64,000 bases of DNA, from assembly GCA_001051155.2 (NCBI GenBank), contig JYIP02000004.1, positions 2,908,383 to 2,972,382 on the forward strand, written 5' to 3'. Position 1 is the stretch's first letter, and every line of letters starts with the position of its first letter. The translations under genes and the position numbers were made by a program. Positions 20,915 through 33,912 of the stretch are shown here, in pieces. This DNA is from Chrysoporthe austroafricana. Lineage: Eukaryota; Ascomycota; Sordariomycetes; Diaporthales; Cryphonectriaceae. The notes under the pieces were generated by a model that searched no databases, was not told the DNA's origin, and was given only the letters and a program-made list of their open reading frames with translations.

Positions 20915-23084
20915 TCAGTCCTCGTCCGGCCACGCCCCAGGGACTCGCTGGGGCGGCGACTCGACCAAATTCCAGAAATCGCCCACGAGCTCTTGATCAA
21001 GGAGGAATTCCCATTCTAGGCGCCAATCTTCTGGCGCCGGACCGTATTGAAATCCTGCGAGACACAATCTTTGATTCGTAGGCCATAGGAAAAGTTTGAG
21101 ACGTAGCCACTTCGAGGCTTTACCATCAGCTCCGAAGTGCTCCAGAATCTCGGCTGCGGCGGATTCCCCAAGGACAGCTAGGTCCGTACCACATGCTACA
21201 AGGTTTCGCAAGAGAAACTGCAGGCGAAATTGTCTTTGTCTTACAGTCTTCGACCAGGTATCCGCCATATAATACTCCCCCCACAACCTCTGCACCCCTG
21301 CCAGGAATGTGATAAAAGGCGTCATCGGTGGCAACTTGCCCCAGGACCAAGCAAGACCTAGCCTAAGGTCCATGTCAGCGCCTACAGAGATCACAGCCGA
21401 GATTAAACCTGCCCAGACCTCATCGTCCGAATCCGACCTATTAGTGTAGCAATAGGTATACCCAAGACAGAAGAAGATGAGATGTATTAGAGACGCGCCA
21501 TCTGCAGCCCATTCTCGCATGGTGTCTTGGATTGTCATGCCACTCGGGCATACCATCAAGCGCAAGCTATTGGCGCTAATTGGTTTGATCCACATCAGGG
21601 AGATTATTTGAGATTTCAAGCTGGGCCGCATTTCTTGCCACGACGCAGCATCAAGGTAACTTTTGAAAAGAATTTCGTTCCGTGAGAGTTCAGCAAACCC
21701 GAAAAGATATGTATGTGAAGCATTTAGGTCCTCAGCTACCACGTCGGAAGCAAATTGCAGAAGCCTTTGCGCGACTATCGGTTGTAGGCTATTCATGCAA
21801 AGACTTCCTTTGCTATCGAGTACATAAAAGAGAATAAATGCATAGAATAACAAGGAAAAGTTGTCAATCATGTTTGTCATTTGTTCGTAATTTTCCAGTT
21901 CTTGAAATACATTGAATGCGCCATTACTGGCTGCAGTCTGTCACGTACAGTCAGTCAGAGTCCTTCACCCGTCGAGGTGGTAACATTACATGTATCATTG
22001 ATATTCCTTGCGAAGTACAGTCGAAAGGCGACGCGAGGCCCTGCCTGAACAGCTTGCGAAGGCCCTTCACATTGTCTTCTTCCACATATTGAAAGACAAG
22101 AGAGTCCTCGGGCACAATATTGAAAGTGTGGAGATTTGTCTGCCATCCAAAAGTGGACATCGTGACGGTCATGTCCCAAGCTCTCTGTGACAGCCAACTA
22201 GGAAGCTGGAGACGGGCCCTGTAGACTTGTAGTTGTCAGCCGTACCGTTTGATGTAGCAGATGATCGTGCTACAGGTTCTTACTTGACGGAGAGCTTGAA
22301 CGAGAGGATCTGAATACTGCGCTGCCGAGTCTTGATGATTCAATACAGGGAAGTTGAAGTTGTTGGCCTCGCTTTCGAAGATTATATGTCGCTCGCTTCT
22401 GTGTATCGAAGTCATCTCTATCTTGCATCTCCTCGACCGTATTTCGTGCCCTGGTTTCATTCGACGCTGTTATCATGCGCATCTGCTCCATTGCCATAGC
22501 CTGGTTTGCCTGTACGAGGTTGCTTCGTTTCGTCAGCATTACTGCACAGCAGTTGAACAAAGCCCATAGACTCACATAATCTGGCACAGCTGGGTGGACA
22601 CTATATCAAATTGAGAGGAATGTGATGCGGATTCGGTGAGCCGGTGTCTGACCAGGGAGAACTGCAGCAGGTCGAGCGCCCTGTCCAGTCTGCCCTGGAA
22701 CTTGTCGACATCTCCCTTCTTCAGGACCACCTTGAACTTCGCAAGCCCTCGCCTTCTCCTCTTAGCGGAGTCGATCTCGTTGCTCAGCTCCGCCACCAGT
22801 TTCTTCAGGTCGCCGAGGGCTTCTCGACAGTGACGTTCGACGGGGTTGGCTGGTGGGCGGCTGCGGGATGGAGACCCTGCAGCTTCGGTAGTCTCGGCAT
22901 CAGGCTTGGGTTCCACGCCAAAGATGTCATCTAGTAGGTCAATCTCGCGCTTGAGGGCTTTGACCGTGTCCGGAGCCTCCTGGATCTCGACCCATAGTTT
23001 CCTGACTTTCGAAATCGCCTGCCCGACCGTCACGGCGGCTTCAGCAATCCCGATAATGCTGGAGACCTCACCGACAAGTGCCAT
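20915..23084 (-). CDS. Protein with fungal STAND-type N-terminal domain and ankyrin-like central segment
   Basis: Exons 23084-22576, 22522-22284, 22225-21990 and 21937-20915 give 668 residues; all three introns (53, 58, 52 bp) carry CTGAC branch sites and keep phase. The first ~170 residues (MALVGEVSSIIGIAEAAVTV..., IQEAPDTVKALKREIDLLDD) resemble the N-terminal helical domain placed ahead of NACHT or ankyrin modules in fungal NLR-like proteins. Exon 3 encodes RARLQLPSWL then NIVPEDSLVFQYVEEDNVKG with LRKLFRQGLASPFD, a pattern usual just before ankyrin repeats in such proteins. The 340-residue exon 4 has only a weak ankyrin start (AASNGAFNVFQ) and is otherwise unrecognised. No Walker A or NACHT motif is present, so it is not a complete NLR. 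Role unknown; self/non-self signalling is a possibility only. Confidence 0.75.
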
Positions 23085-23585
23085 TGTTCTGACCAGCGGG
23101 GAGCCAAGTCAAGGCCAAAGGGTAGAGATGTCAGAGTTCTACTGAGAGGGACAATTAAAAAAGAAAAGCAGGACTAGGAATTGGTGTAGAAAAAGAAAGG
23201 AGAATGCCCTGGGTCAGGCGGCCTCTTTAAGGCTCTGGTGTGAGGAGGCCCCCGCATTAACCAGTAAGGCTGTGCAGCTCACTTCCTGTCTCGATCTCGT
23301 GCAGTAACAGTCATGATTGGCTTCCAGCAAAGCTCTAGGCCAAGCCATGCAGAGTAAGCATGCAGCAGGACGTGAAGGTGCAGGCAGTGTTTGGGCTGCA
23401 GCCTCATGTGGACAAGGCAGACTGGGGACTGCCTCGGAAGCACTCGGCAGGACCAGCTCTGCTCTATTTTCTTCTTGTTTTTTCTATTTCATTTTTGCTG
23501 GGCCGAATTGGGGGTGGTCTGGTGGCCCAGTCAGGGTTGAGGTGGCACATTTAGCGGCGTCGTTCACGGGAGCTTCCAAGTCGGC

Positions 23586-23679
23586 GGCACCTCGTAGTAG
23601 CTCAGTGAGCTACGACGTTGTGTTTCTAAAGCTCCAACTTGGAAACGCAGCGGCGGGGGTTCGAGTCCAACCTGTGCCA
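23586..23679 (+). other. tRNA-like sequence, possibly a pseudo-tRNA or SINE head
   Basis: An intact B box (GGTTCGAGTCC, 23658-23668) sits 3 bp before an acceptor-like 3' strand. GGCAC at 23586-23590 pairs with GTGCC at 23674-23678, followed by discriminator A. A 5-bp anticodon-type stem (23619-23623 with 23645-23649) encloses a loop whose fold reads CTA at the anticodon position with a 14-nt insertion placed where tRNA introns sit. The D arm is aberrant (GTAGCTC/GAGCTAC around a 3-nt loop) and the T stem is only partly paired, so I think this is degenerate rather than a working tRNA. Confidence 0.3.
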
Positions 23680-24436
23680 AAAATCCGAGCCTCAGCTCCA
23701 CGGTGTCCCATATGACCAGCAGAAATATCCGCAGCAGTCACCGAACCAAATGCACCACTCCGGTGACCTTGGTGCCACCACGAGAAGCTGCTCAGGGAGC
23801 GTCGCGGACAATATTGGGGAGCTTGATGTTGTGGGTATGCCTTCCTCCGGGCCTGAACTTTCGGTTCGCCCCGATGAAGGGATGGGTGGGCCCAAGCTGA
23901 GAGTAGGATGATTCCAGGTCCATTGGGACAATGGGTTCGAACAGCCGTCGACGACTTTTTTTGGTGTTTTCCTTTTTGCACTTCATTCATTCTTTTTTGT
24001 CTTTCTTGCATGCACCCACCACACACACACACACATATCATTCACCCAACAATCATCATCCATCCATCCATCCATCCATCCCCCCTCATTGTCTACGTAA
24101 TTGATTGAGCATCATCACCACTCATTCCCGTCTTTACAGACAGATGATTCCCACAACTACTGAAGAGGGGATTTGAGAGAAATTAGGAAATGTTGAATTT
24201 TTATCTCGTTTGTGCTTTGACTTTTAATGAATGATCTTCATTACGTTGTGGGTGAATGAATGAATGGCATGTTTGTATGTGCTGGCTGCCCTCAAAGGGC
24301 CTGCAAACATCCATCACGCTTGTAGGAATTTCAGCCACTCACTCCCTTCTCCTGAGAGGCACTGGATAGAGCTACCGGGGACAGCTCTGATTGACAGACA
24401 CATGTGAGCTGAACGGGCCAGCGTGAAGAACAATGA

Positions 24437-24485
24437 GGGCAGGCAGAGAGGGCAGGCAGAGAGGGCAGGCAGAGAGGGCAAGCAG
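24437..24485. repeat. 13-bp tandem repeat
   Basis: Three exact copies of gggcaggcagaga (24437-24475) followed by a partial copy. No coding function evident. Confidence 0.8.
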
Positions 24486-25642
24486 CGATCAGATGGGTCC
24501 AATATCAGACAGACTTCTGAACAGGTACATCAAAACTTGCCCCCTGCTTGCCTTGAAGAATATGAGATGTCCCTGGGACTTCCATACAGTACGTTATACA
24601 CTCATGGGATTGTTCTTCTGTTGTGACGAGTGGGAGGGAAAGCGTTGAGAGAACACAAAGAGAGGCAGCGAAGCTACTGGGTCTTGCCCCGAGACGGGGC
24701 GACGGCTTGACTCGAGAGCAACAGGAAGGAGAGTTGTTATGTCGATGACGCTGTGGAAGAGATGAGCAGATAGTAATGAGAGGACCGCGCCTGTCGTTTC
24801 TGTTAGCTGTGGACGTGTTCCTGATCTCAATCGTGGAGAACACTAACTGTGGGATCGATGAACAAACAGTATGGAGTGTCAGCTATGGGCTTGTGGACGT
24901 GACTGGCGCAGCTGGATGTGTTTAGCTCGATTGAAGAATATATATCTAATCTCTGAACACTGAAGCGGCCTTGCAAAGCTTTGAAGTGGTGAGGATTGTT
25001 GCTTGGGTAGGGTGCGAAAGCTGCTGTCTGTCGGTGTCGTGTGCTTTGACGTTGACGTTGCCGTTGCCGCCAGCAAGCGCTGACGCTATAATAGGCTCCC
25101 GCTAAGGTTGGTCCCGGCACGTCCCATCTGGTGGCCCACAGCGGCTAAGCGGCTGTAAGCGGGGCGGCAGCCTCTCCCACAGGGGGTCGAGCAGCCCGAA
25201 GCCTGGTGGGTCCCGCAAGGATCACGTTCCGGTTTCGAGGTGACGGACTCGTTGTCATGATGTCACTGACGACCGTGCAATTTCCAGCGGCGCGTTGCCT
25301 AGCACTTTCCTACGGGTTGAGGTTGCTTCGAACCAGCTTGTTTTTTTCCTTTCTCTTTTTGGTTGGGATTACATGAGAAATGCCGGCTAGCCTCCCCCTA
25401 GGCACTGAGACCATGGCCACGAGATTCGAAATTCTGCTAGACTCTCCCCAGTCTGAAACCACCCTCCTCAGTGGTGACGCCGTACCGCCCTGAGCCTCGT
25501 CATCTTGTTTAACCTCGTCTGTACTTCCTCTCCCGGATGCTCCAGATCGGCCTTCTGGACGGATCGTAAGACTACTTTGTGCGACGCGTGGCACCTTTAG
25601 TAGGTAGAGGCACACGTCTCGGAAGCCCCAAGATCCTCAAAC

Positions 25643-28600
25643 ATGTCCCGCCCAGAAACGCCGACGACCGCATCCGCAGATGGCGAGGTCAACTTCGAGA
25701 CAACCCTGCAGGAGACGGGACAGCCAGCGACGGTCGTCCGAGATGGCCAGGGACAACTCGTCTATCCGGGTTATGTCCCACCAGCGCCCCAGCCTCCCGA
25801 GTCGCCCGACCTTTCCGGGCCCAGGAGCCCACCTCTCGGCCAGGGCCCTCGGAAGACAGCGACGGCGCCTGTGTCCAAAGATGACGAGGGTACACTCGTG
25901 ACGCGCCCCAGGATGGCCAAGTCCGCTACCGATGTTCCTCGACGGATCAGACGGCAATCATCTGCCGTGCCCGTGCCGGCGATCAGGAGATCCGGGACGA
26001 ACGTCTCCCAGCTTCAACAAGCTTTGTGGACGAGCCCATACGACGAGGGTGACTCATCGAGCAGCGACTCCTCCACGGATGATGATGATGATGATGACTT
26101 GAATGCGGGCATCGAACGGACGGACCACGCCACCGGCGGCAGGGCACAGTCCCAACAATTCCATCGATTTCGCGTCGCCAATGAGAACTACAGAACCAAG
26201 GGCAGGGTCTCGAAGCGCGATGGCCGTCTCGCGATCTCGATCAAGGACATCAGCAGCAATGGGTACCTACCGAAAGCCCTCGGCGCCGCCATCGCGAAGG
26301 TGGTACCCATGAGAGAGGGCGAGATAAGCGGGAAGCCTGAGGAGCAGCAGCCAGCCACCGAGGGAACATCATCCGAGACCGTCGTCACTCCCGAGAGCTT
26401 CCAGTGTCCGCCGCTCAACATTGTGATCATGGTCATTGGAAGCCGCGGAGATGCACAGCCGTTCCTGAAGATCGGAAAGGTGCTCAAGGAGAAATACGGA
26501 CACAGGGTCAGGATAGCCACGCATCCAGCCTTCCGCGAATTCGTAGAGAAGGACTCCGGCCTCGAGTTCTTTTCCGTAGGCGGGGATCCGTTGGAGCTTA
26601 TGGCGTTCATGGTCAAGAATCCTGGGCTCATACCGACACTTGAGACCTTACGGGCCGGCAACATCGGCCGCAGGCGAGCAGCCATGAACGAGATGTTCGG
26701 CGGGTTCTGGCGTGCGTGCATCAACGCTACGGATGACGAGAAGGACGTCCGAAATCTGCAGATGATGGGGGAGAAGCAGCCGTTCATTGCGGACGCTATC
26801 ATTGCCAATCCTGCGTCCTTCGCACACGTCCACTGCGCAGAGGCACTCGGAATCCCGCTGATCTTGTCATTCACATTTCCGTACACGCCGACGCGTTCAT
26901 TTCCTCACCCTATGGCTAACGTCAAGAAGAGCAACGTTGACCCTGGGTACACGAATTTCATGAGCTACCCGCTGGTAGAAATGATGGTCTGGCAAGGCCT
27001 CGGTGATCTTGTCAACGACCTGCGCGTCAAGACCTTGGGACTGGATCCGGTCTCCACGCTCTGGGCGCCGGGCTCCCTGTACCGATTGAACGTCCCCTTC
27101 GCGTATCTATGGAGTCCATCTCTGGTCCCTAAACCGCCAGACTGGGGGGACGAGATTGACATCTGCGGCTTCGTCTTCCTCGACCTCGCATCCTCATTCA
27201 ACCCCCCCGATCCCCTCGAAGAATTTCTCAACGCAGGCGAGGCTCCTATCTACATCGGCTTCGGCTCTATTGTCGTCGATGACGCCGACAAGTTTACGGA
27301 AATGATCTTCGAAGGTACGAGCCTGTTTTCCCCTCTGGCCTCTCCTATCACAGAAAAAGTTCCTGTCTAACCTGTTGGATGCTGACTCGCAATGATCGAC
27401 AGCTGTCAAGCTCTCTGGTGTGCGTGCGCTTGTCAGCAAAGGCTGGGGCGGGTTGGGCGGTGACAGCCTGACTATACCCGAGAATATCTTCCTGCTCGAG
27501 AACACACCACATGACTGGCTTTTTCCCAGAGTCAAAGCATGCGTGATCCACGGAGGAGCAGGGACGACGGCAATCGCCTTGAAGTGCGGGAAGCCTACTA
27601 TGGTCGTTCCGTTCTTCGGTGATCAGTTCTTTTGGGGCAACATGATTGAGAGAGCAAGGGCAGGCCCTGAGCCGGTGCCGTATAAACAGCTGTCAGCCGA
27701 GAAGCTGGCCGAGGGGATCAAGTTCTGCCTGACGAAGGAGGCGCAGGACAATGCGCAGACTCTCGCGTGCGATATTGCGAGAGAGGGAGATGGAGCGGAG
27801 AACATGTGTGCCTTCTTCCATGACCACTTGACGCTCTCCGGGAAGCGCTCCATGCGGTGCTCGATTCTGGGAGATAGATTGGCGGTGTGGCACATGAAGG
27901 GCACCTCCCTCAGGCTTAGTGCGCTGGCGGCGGACATCCTGGTGGAAAAGGGCTATATTCAATGGCGAAAACTAAGCCTCATCAGGCATTGCGAATGGAA
28001 TGACTTTGAAGGGCCGGGCGAGCCTGTCACTGGTGTCCTTGGGTCTGTGGCTGGTTCGCTTGGTGAGGCCTTTGGTGGCATCGGGAGCGTTCCATCCCGA
28101 ATCGCCAAAAAATACCAGAAGAGGCGGGAAAAGAAAGAAAGGCAAAGAAAAAAGCGCGATGAGACAAATCTTGCGGGAAAGGCCCCAGCCCGGGAGAACG
28201 GGGACACGCAGGCGCCTCAACGCAAATCCGACACGGGTGAAAATGATACTGCTACAGAAGACGCGAACCGCGCCGAGAAAGCGCAGGCTGGAGAGACAGG
28301 GCATGCCACCGAGCACCCTGCCCCCAAAAGCGACGGCGTCCACGAACGTGATCACGACACCGCCTCCCTCCAGTCCGCCACAACACAAGACACCAAGCCC
28401 AACTCCAGGTACGTGACCGAAGTGTCCCGTGGCGCCCTCAAATCCGCTGGTGCCCTCGCCAGCGCGCCCATCGACCTGTCCGTCGCGCTCGCGCAGGGCT
28501 TCCACAACGCGCCCCGCCTCTACGGCGACGACACCGTCCGGCGGCCGCCGCGTGTCACGGGCATCCGCTCGGGGCTACGTGCGGCGCGGGCCGAATTCGC

Positions 28601-29120
28601 GTACGGCATATACGACGCGTGGACGGGCGTGGTCCGCCTGCCGGTGCGCGGGGCGAGGAGCGGCGGGGCGAGGGGCCTCGCGAAGGGCATCGGGATGGGG
28701 CTGAGCGGGCTCGTGCTCAAGGACATCGCCGCGCTCGCGGGGCCGGTGGGGTACACGCTCATGGGGCTCAAGAAGCAGGCGGGGAGGCGGCGGCAGCCGC
28801 ACAAGCACATCCGCAGGGCGAGGATCCTCCAGGGCCAGAGGGAGGTCAAGGCGCTCGGCGCGGAGGAGCGCAGGCGGCGGGTCGAGGAGGTGGACCGGGG
28901 GTGGGCGGTGCTGCGGAGGCTGTGGGAGACGGTGGAGCGGCGGGAGAAGGAGAAGGGCGGGGTCGGCGCGCAGTTCGGCGCGCGGAGGCGGCGCGGCGTG
29001 GGGAGGGCCTTCGAGAGCGTCGAGATGGCGGAGCAGGCGCTGGCGGCGGTCAATCGGGGGGAGGGGGTGAGGGATGCGGTCAAGGAGTACAGGAGGTCGG
29101 AGGAGGTCAGGAAGTCGTAG
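25643..29120 (+). CDS. GT28/UGT-family glycosyltransferase, sterol 3-beta-glucosyltransferase-like
   Basis: Exons 25643-27314 and 27403-29120 (88-bp intron, GTACGA...GACAG, phase 1) give 1129 residues. Residues 1-255 are disordered and acidic. The GT-B fold follows: the N-terminal loop GSRGDAQPFLKIG (about 266-278), typical of sterol glucosyltransferases, and the donor-binding motif HGGAGTTAIALKCGKP from about residue 607, then a PFFGDQFFWG segment. By family it transfers glucose from UDP-glucose to a sterol or other lipid. Unlike the autophagy enzyme Atg26 it has no GRAM or PH domain before the catalytic part. After the catalytic core come a Lys/Glu-rich linker (about 740-860) and a Gly/Ala-rich, then Arg-rich C-terminal region (GARGLAKGIGMGLSGLVLKD), which may bind membranes. 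Expected in the cytosol or on membranes. Confidence 0.88.
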
Positions 29121-32100
29121 GTGTCTGTCTTCACTGAAATTAGTCCAAGTGAGTCCACTGAAGAGAGTGGTGAAGCCGGGCTGGGGAGGTTCAATCCAGT
29201 ACATGTTGAGAATGGGAGGGCTCACGATTTCTGTATACACGAGCGCGGTGTTTGGGATTTACGGTCTTGAGTCTTTGTGGGCTGGGCCCGCATAGAAGAG
29301 ACCACGTCGATTTGGCCACACTCGTGGGGTATTGAAATGGGTTGGCGCGGGGGTGATGTTCAAATCTCGTACGGATGAGCTGGGAACAACAGGATTATAA
29401 TCAATGGATGGATAATCTATCGAAGTCATCATCACAGGAAACGCGTCACGAGATTCGTGGAAGAACACCGCACATTTGTCACGCGTCCTGGGCGAGAAGG
29501 GGGCTGAGGCGCGAAGGGCGTCTACAGATCTTCTAACCTGAAGATGCGCCCTACTTGACGCGTACCGCAGCACCTATTCTACACATGTGACTTGACGTCC
29601 CAAGGAGCAGAGCAGTCACCATCTCTCGTGGGGTGGGAGCAAGAGGCCAGGCCTTCGTTGCAAGGTGCTGGGCCAAGTATCGGCGCCTCATTGCTTGCTT
29701 CCCTGCTGCTGTTGTCGCTACCGCCCTGATATCTTGTCCGTAGGACCAAACCACCCACCCAGGGCGGAAGAGAGACGCGTGGCACATTACAAACCTTGAG
29801 CCTAGCCTTGGGACGTCCTAAGCCTGAGGCTGCGCCGCGGCACCCACTGCCTAGTTACTCCTCGCAGCCGCTTGAACTTCACGCGCTGCCTCGCCACAAC
29901 GCTTCCCAGATCTGATCCTAATATTTGTCTCTGCACTCTGCCCACCTCTCGCAATCGCGGCCTCGCTACAACCCCCGCCCCTCCCCTTCCCAAATACACG
30001 CAATAGCTGCTCCTCCGGGCTCAGACCGCACGCGAGCTGGAGTTGAAGCCGAAAGCGATCCCCACCCTCTAACGCGGCGTAGAGCCTAGAAGGGTAACCG
30101 GCTGTTTGTGGCTTCTGCAGGCTATGTTGAGATGGGAACCTGGCGCTCGGCTGAGTGCTGGGGAGGCGCTCGCGCGTGGGGGCCTTTGTGTGTGAAGAAC
30201 AAGTCGGACAGCAATGGTAGAGTACGGGGTTCCAAAAGGTGCGGTTCATGTCGCCCTCGCCCCAAGAGCAAGGCTAAGATAAAGCGTTCCTTGCATAAGT
30301 TCTCGAGGCATAGGGGCTGTATGACCCGACGAATATTGTGTCAGAACGTCTCTGTCAGAATGGAAGAAGGGGAGGCGGCTCTAAACTGGTCTATCTCGCC
30401 TGACTCTAGATTTTATTGCCCTTCTTTGGAAAGCACCAGCCCAGGAGTACGAACACAACACACCCTCTGGGTCTACGTCGGTGGGCTCACCTTGTCTAGA
30501 TCGAAATAGCTACGATCTCTACTCGGAGATTTGTGAGTGCCGCCGGGCACTGCTGTGGCTCGGGCTAGTCGCGGGAGGATTCGTCCTAGCTGCCACACGG
30601 GCTTGTCCACCGGTGTGAATCTTGACTGCAGGGTCCCCCGGCGGCCGTCAGAAGGTGGTGTGCTCGATGGAAGCCTCCGAGCCTGGCCGCTTTCAAAAAG
30701 GTGCTCTTTTGATAGTATGGACTGCATGTGTGTATGTACTGTTGTGTTCTTGAGGGACCGGCTTTAATTACTGCTCATCAGAGCCTCACGCATCTTGCTT
30801 ACTCTCGAGACGGGGAATATACGTTTAGTGCTCACTACCTACTGGGGAATCGCTGTTGCAGAAGTATTGGAAGGGGACGGGATACATGGGCGCATATGGA
30901 ACTTGAGCGGGTAGATGGCAGATAGTAGCGGTTTTCTCTCTCGTCTCTCTGCTTGTTAGGCTGTATGTCCGTATATAGTCGGACACGCTTTACTAAGAGA
31001 GGAACACTTATACGTCCGTATATTCCAACGGCTTACATCTTTAGCGTCTTTCAATTATAGTCTGCCAGCCCCTCTGCGCGAACCTCTGCAAACACCGGCA
31101 AGACAACGATATCCACAGCCCGACGAGGAGACGCGCCCATGAGAGCCGTCTCGTATGCCTCACCTTCACGTATTATCGTATGACTGCCGACACAGCGGTG
31201 GTTGATATGGGAACCACTCGGATGCCTCCCTACACCTGCTCAGGCAGCCGCGACGGTGCATCTCGCCGCCGAGAGGGAGTTGTTACAGCACTAGTCTTGC
31301 CTCCCTCACGATCCGGCGACTTGTTACGCTTTCTTCAACAAATATCGCGACAACAGCAGTCTCGGCAGTGGTCGAGAGAATCCTTCCCTCCCACGCTGCG
31401 CAGGGCCCGCACGAGGCGGTCGGGCACCGCTGCGTCTATCTCGACGCAGCCCTCAATGCGTGTTGAGATCTCGGTGCCCGCATCAGGAAGTGAAGCAAAA
31501 GGTGCTGACATCTGAAACGCCGGGACCGAGAAGTCCCAATGCGTCCCCCTCCCCCTCCATCTGCATCTGCAGCCGCCCCCCTTCATCACATCACAGCCCG
31601 CGCCCCTGGGTTCGTCCTCTCCTGTCGCAGCATGGACGTCCAGCAGCCCCCTCAGACGCACCATGCCGCCGCCGGGCGGAGGCGCGCACCCACCACGCCA
31701 GCTAGGGGAGCGCCAGGGCAGGAGTGCCGCGACGGGGCAGGATAAAGTAGCAGCGGCGCGAGGCCGCTAGCTGTTAGCCCCGCGTCAGCGCGGCAGTTTA
31801 AACAGATACACACACACACACACACGAACGAACGAGCGATGACAGCCCCGTCGCGAGCCAAACAAGAGCCTATCTCGGGCGGGCGGCAGGGAACGTTGGG
31901 TCCCGCTTGGGTGGAGCGGCTCTTGGCCTGGCGCCTCTTGGTCTGTCCTCCTCGTGTTAAGGCCGGGCTAAGTGGGCAGCTGACAGGCACCGGGTCGCGA
32001 GCGCGCACACCGCCCGGGGCCGGGCACCCTGCCCTGTGCTTACATAGCAGCCCGGAGATCCTCCTCCATTTTGCCCAGTACGGCTACTGCGTTGCGTTTG

Positions 32101-33912
32101 CGGTCGAGGGTACACCACAGCGGCGGCATGGCGCGAGAGCGGTGCTGCATGAGCGGGGGGGGGGGGCGAGAGGGGATGGCTGTTTACGGCCGGAGGACAG
32201 GACGCGCTTGCACACCGAGCGGCCGTGGCGCCGTGTTCTCGACGGCGATGACGACGACGGCGGCACTGAGAGCCGGTGGGCTGGCCAGCGCCCCCTCCCT
32301 CCCCCTCCTGCTGCGGCGCAGGACAGGACGAGGCTTCGGCTCCGTGCTGCTGTCGAGAGGGTGGGACAGCTGGTAGTACAGTCAGAGCCGGGGACCCGGA
32401 ACCCAGGAGCAGGTTCTCTGGTAGCGAAGCGACTGGCGTGCCCCAGCAGCTTCTCGAGGGCTCGCTCAGGGGACCCTCAATCTCGGCTGAAAATCGGGCG
32501 GCGATTTTTTATAGTCAGCGCCAGCCCATGTCGCGACGATCACCTGGAAGACAGGACCCCCTTCACGTCTTGGTCCCGTCCCAGCCGCGCAGCCGCGGGA
32601 GGAAGGGCCTTTGCTCGGCGCAGCGCGGAGATCCCATCCGCTTTTCCTCGTCGTTCATCTAAGCATGCCGAGCAGGCTTGATGATTCCATGATAGCAAGC
32701 AGCTATCCCTACCCGCGCTCGGACGAGAGAAGGCCTCGCCCCCCGGCCCCGACGAGCAGCCCCTCCGTGCGCGAGCCCTGCAGAGCAGAGGGAGGGGCCA
32801 GCTCGAAAGGACTGCCGTGTCTGGAATGCGAGATGAAATCTCCGACCGTGCGCCCTGCATGGGCGCATCTCCCCAGTACCGTCGAGAGCCAGCGTCTGGT
32901 TGTTCCAGCCCCGGCGCCGTGGCAATGGTAGCGCACACCTCTCCTGCAGGATCCTCCGCTGCAGCCCACCCACGCGTGATGGCGATGGCTCCACCCACCC
33001 ACCCACCGTTCGTTCGTGGCCCTGTCCTTGCCCTTGCCCTGGCCCTGCCCTGTCCTGTCCTGTCCTTGTCCTTTCCTCTCCTCTCCTCCCCTCCCCCTCC
33101 TCCGGGGCGCGCCCTCGCCGACGACCCGCTGCGTGTGCGCTGTCCTGTTCACGGCGCAGCACGGGGTTGCAGTCGTACCCCGAACCCAAGGAGAGCAGTA
33201 TCCCCCGGCCGTGCAGGCAAGGAAGGGACCGCGTGCCCGGCAACGGGGGGCTCTGTAGCAGGTTGCGTTTCCGACCGATAGCGATCAAGCAAACTGCTGC
33301 GTGTGTGTGTGTGTAATCATCCTTCCGAACTTAGCATACATACGGTGGGGGCCGGAAGCCCGCGAGGAGGGAGCGGGCGGGAGCGGCTGTGGGTGTGGGT
33401 GTGGGTATGTGGGCGCGCAGGGTGGCTCCTCGCAGAAGCAGGCCTCTTCTTTCTCTCTCTTCCCTCTCTCATCTCATCTCACCTGCTGCTGTTGTACAGG
33501 AAGCCCCCGCGCGCAGCCAGCCTGCTTCATCTCTCTCCGGATCCCACGTGGCGGCCATCCGTAAGACCCCATCTTATTGATTTTATTTTACTTTATTTTA
33601 TTTCTTATTTGATTTCGTCCTTACCTTCGTCCTGCGGCCTGTCTTCTTCTTATCCGGAGCCCTGTCGCCAGCAGAGGAGAGAGAGTGAGAGAGACGAGGA
33701 GACGAGAACACGCGAGAGCGACCGAGCGACCGAGCGACCGAACGAGAGTGAGAGAGTGAGAGAGTGAGAGAGCCAGCCGGACTGCCCAGACCAGATCCTG
33801 TCCCGCGATCCTCAGCCAGCCAGTCAGCCAGCAACCGACCGAGGCGGTCCCCCCGCCAGCAACACGCCGACGGACTGACTCTCTGCTCGTCCCGGGCGAG
33901 AGCCTAGATGGC
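29121..33912. other. Long gene-poor region
   Basis: About 4.8 kb. Numerous frames up to 280 codons (e.g. 31839-32681) arise from GC-rich composition and overlap one another on both strands with no motif or sensible splice structure. The last ~250 bp are purine-rich (GAGAGA, GACCGAGC repeats) and probably form the leader of the gene at 33913. No RNA gene found. Confidence 0.55.

Larger units (their letters stand above)
23085..25642. other. Divergent intergenic region
   Basis: About 2.56 kb between the STAND-like gene (minus) and the glycosyltransferase gene (plus). Holds a tRNA-like sequence (23586-23679), CA and CATC microsatellites near 24022-24083, and a 13-bp repeat at 24437. No protein gene is supported. 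Confidence 0.6.

Noticed and set aside
23929..23960. Second B-box-like gggttcgaac followed by a T run
   Set aside because: The T stem does not close and no upstream tRNA halves fit.
31839..32681. 280-codon plus-strand frame
   Set aside because: Gly/Arg/Pro-rich, overlapped by similar frames on both strands, no family resemblance.
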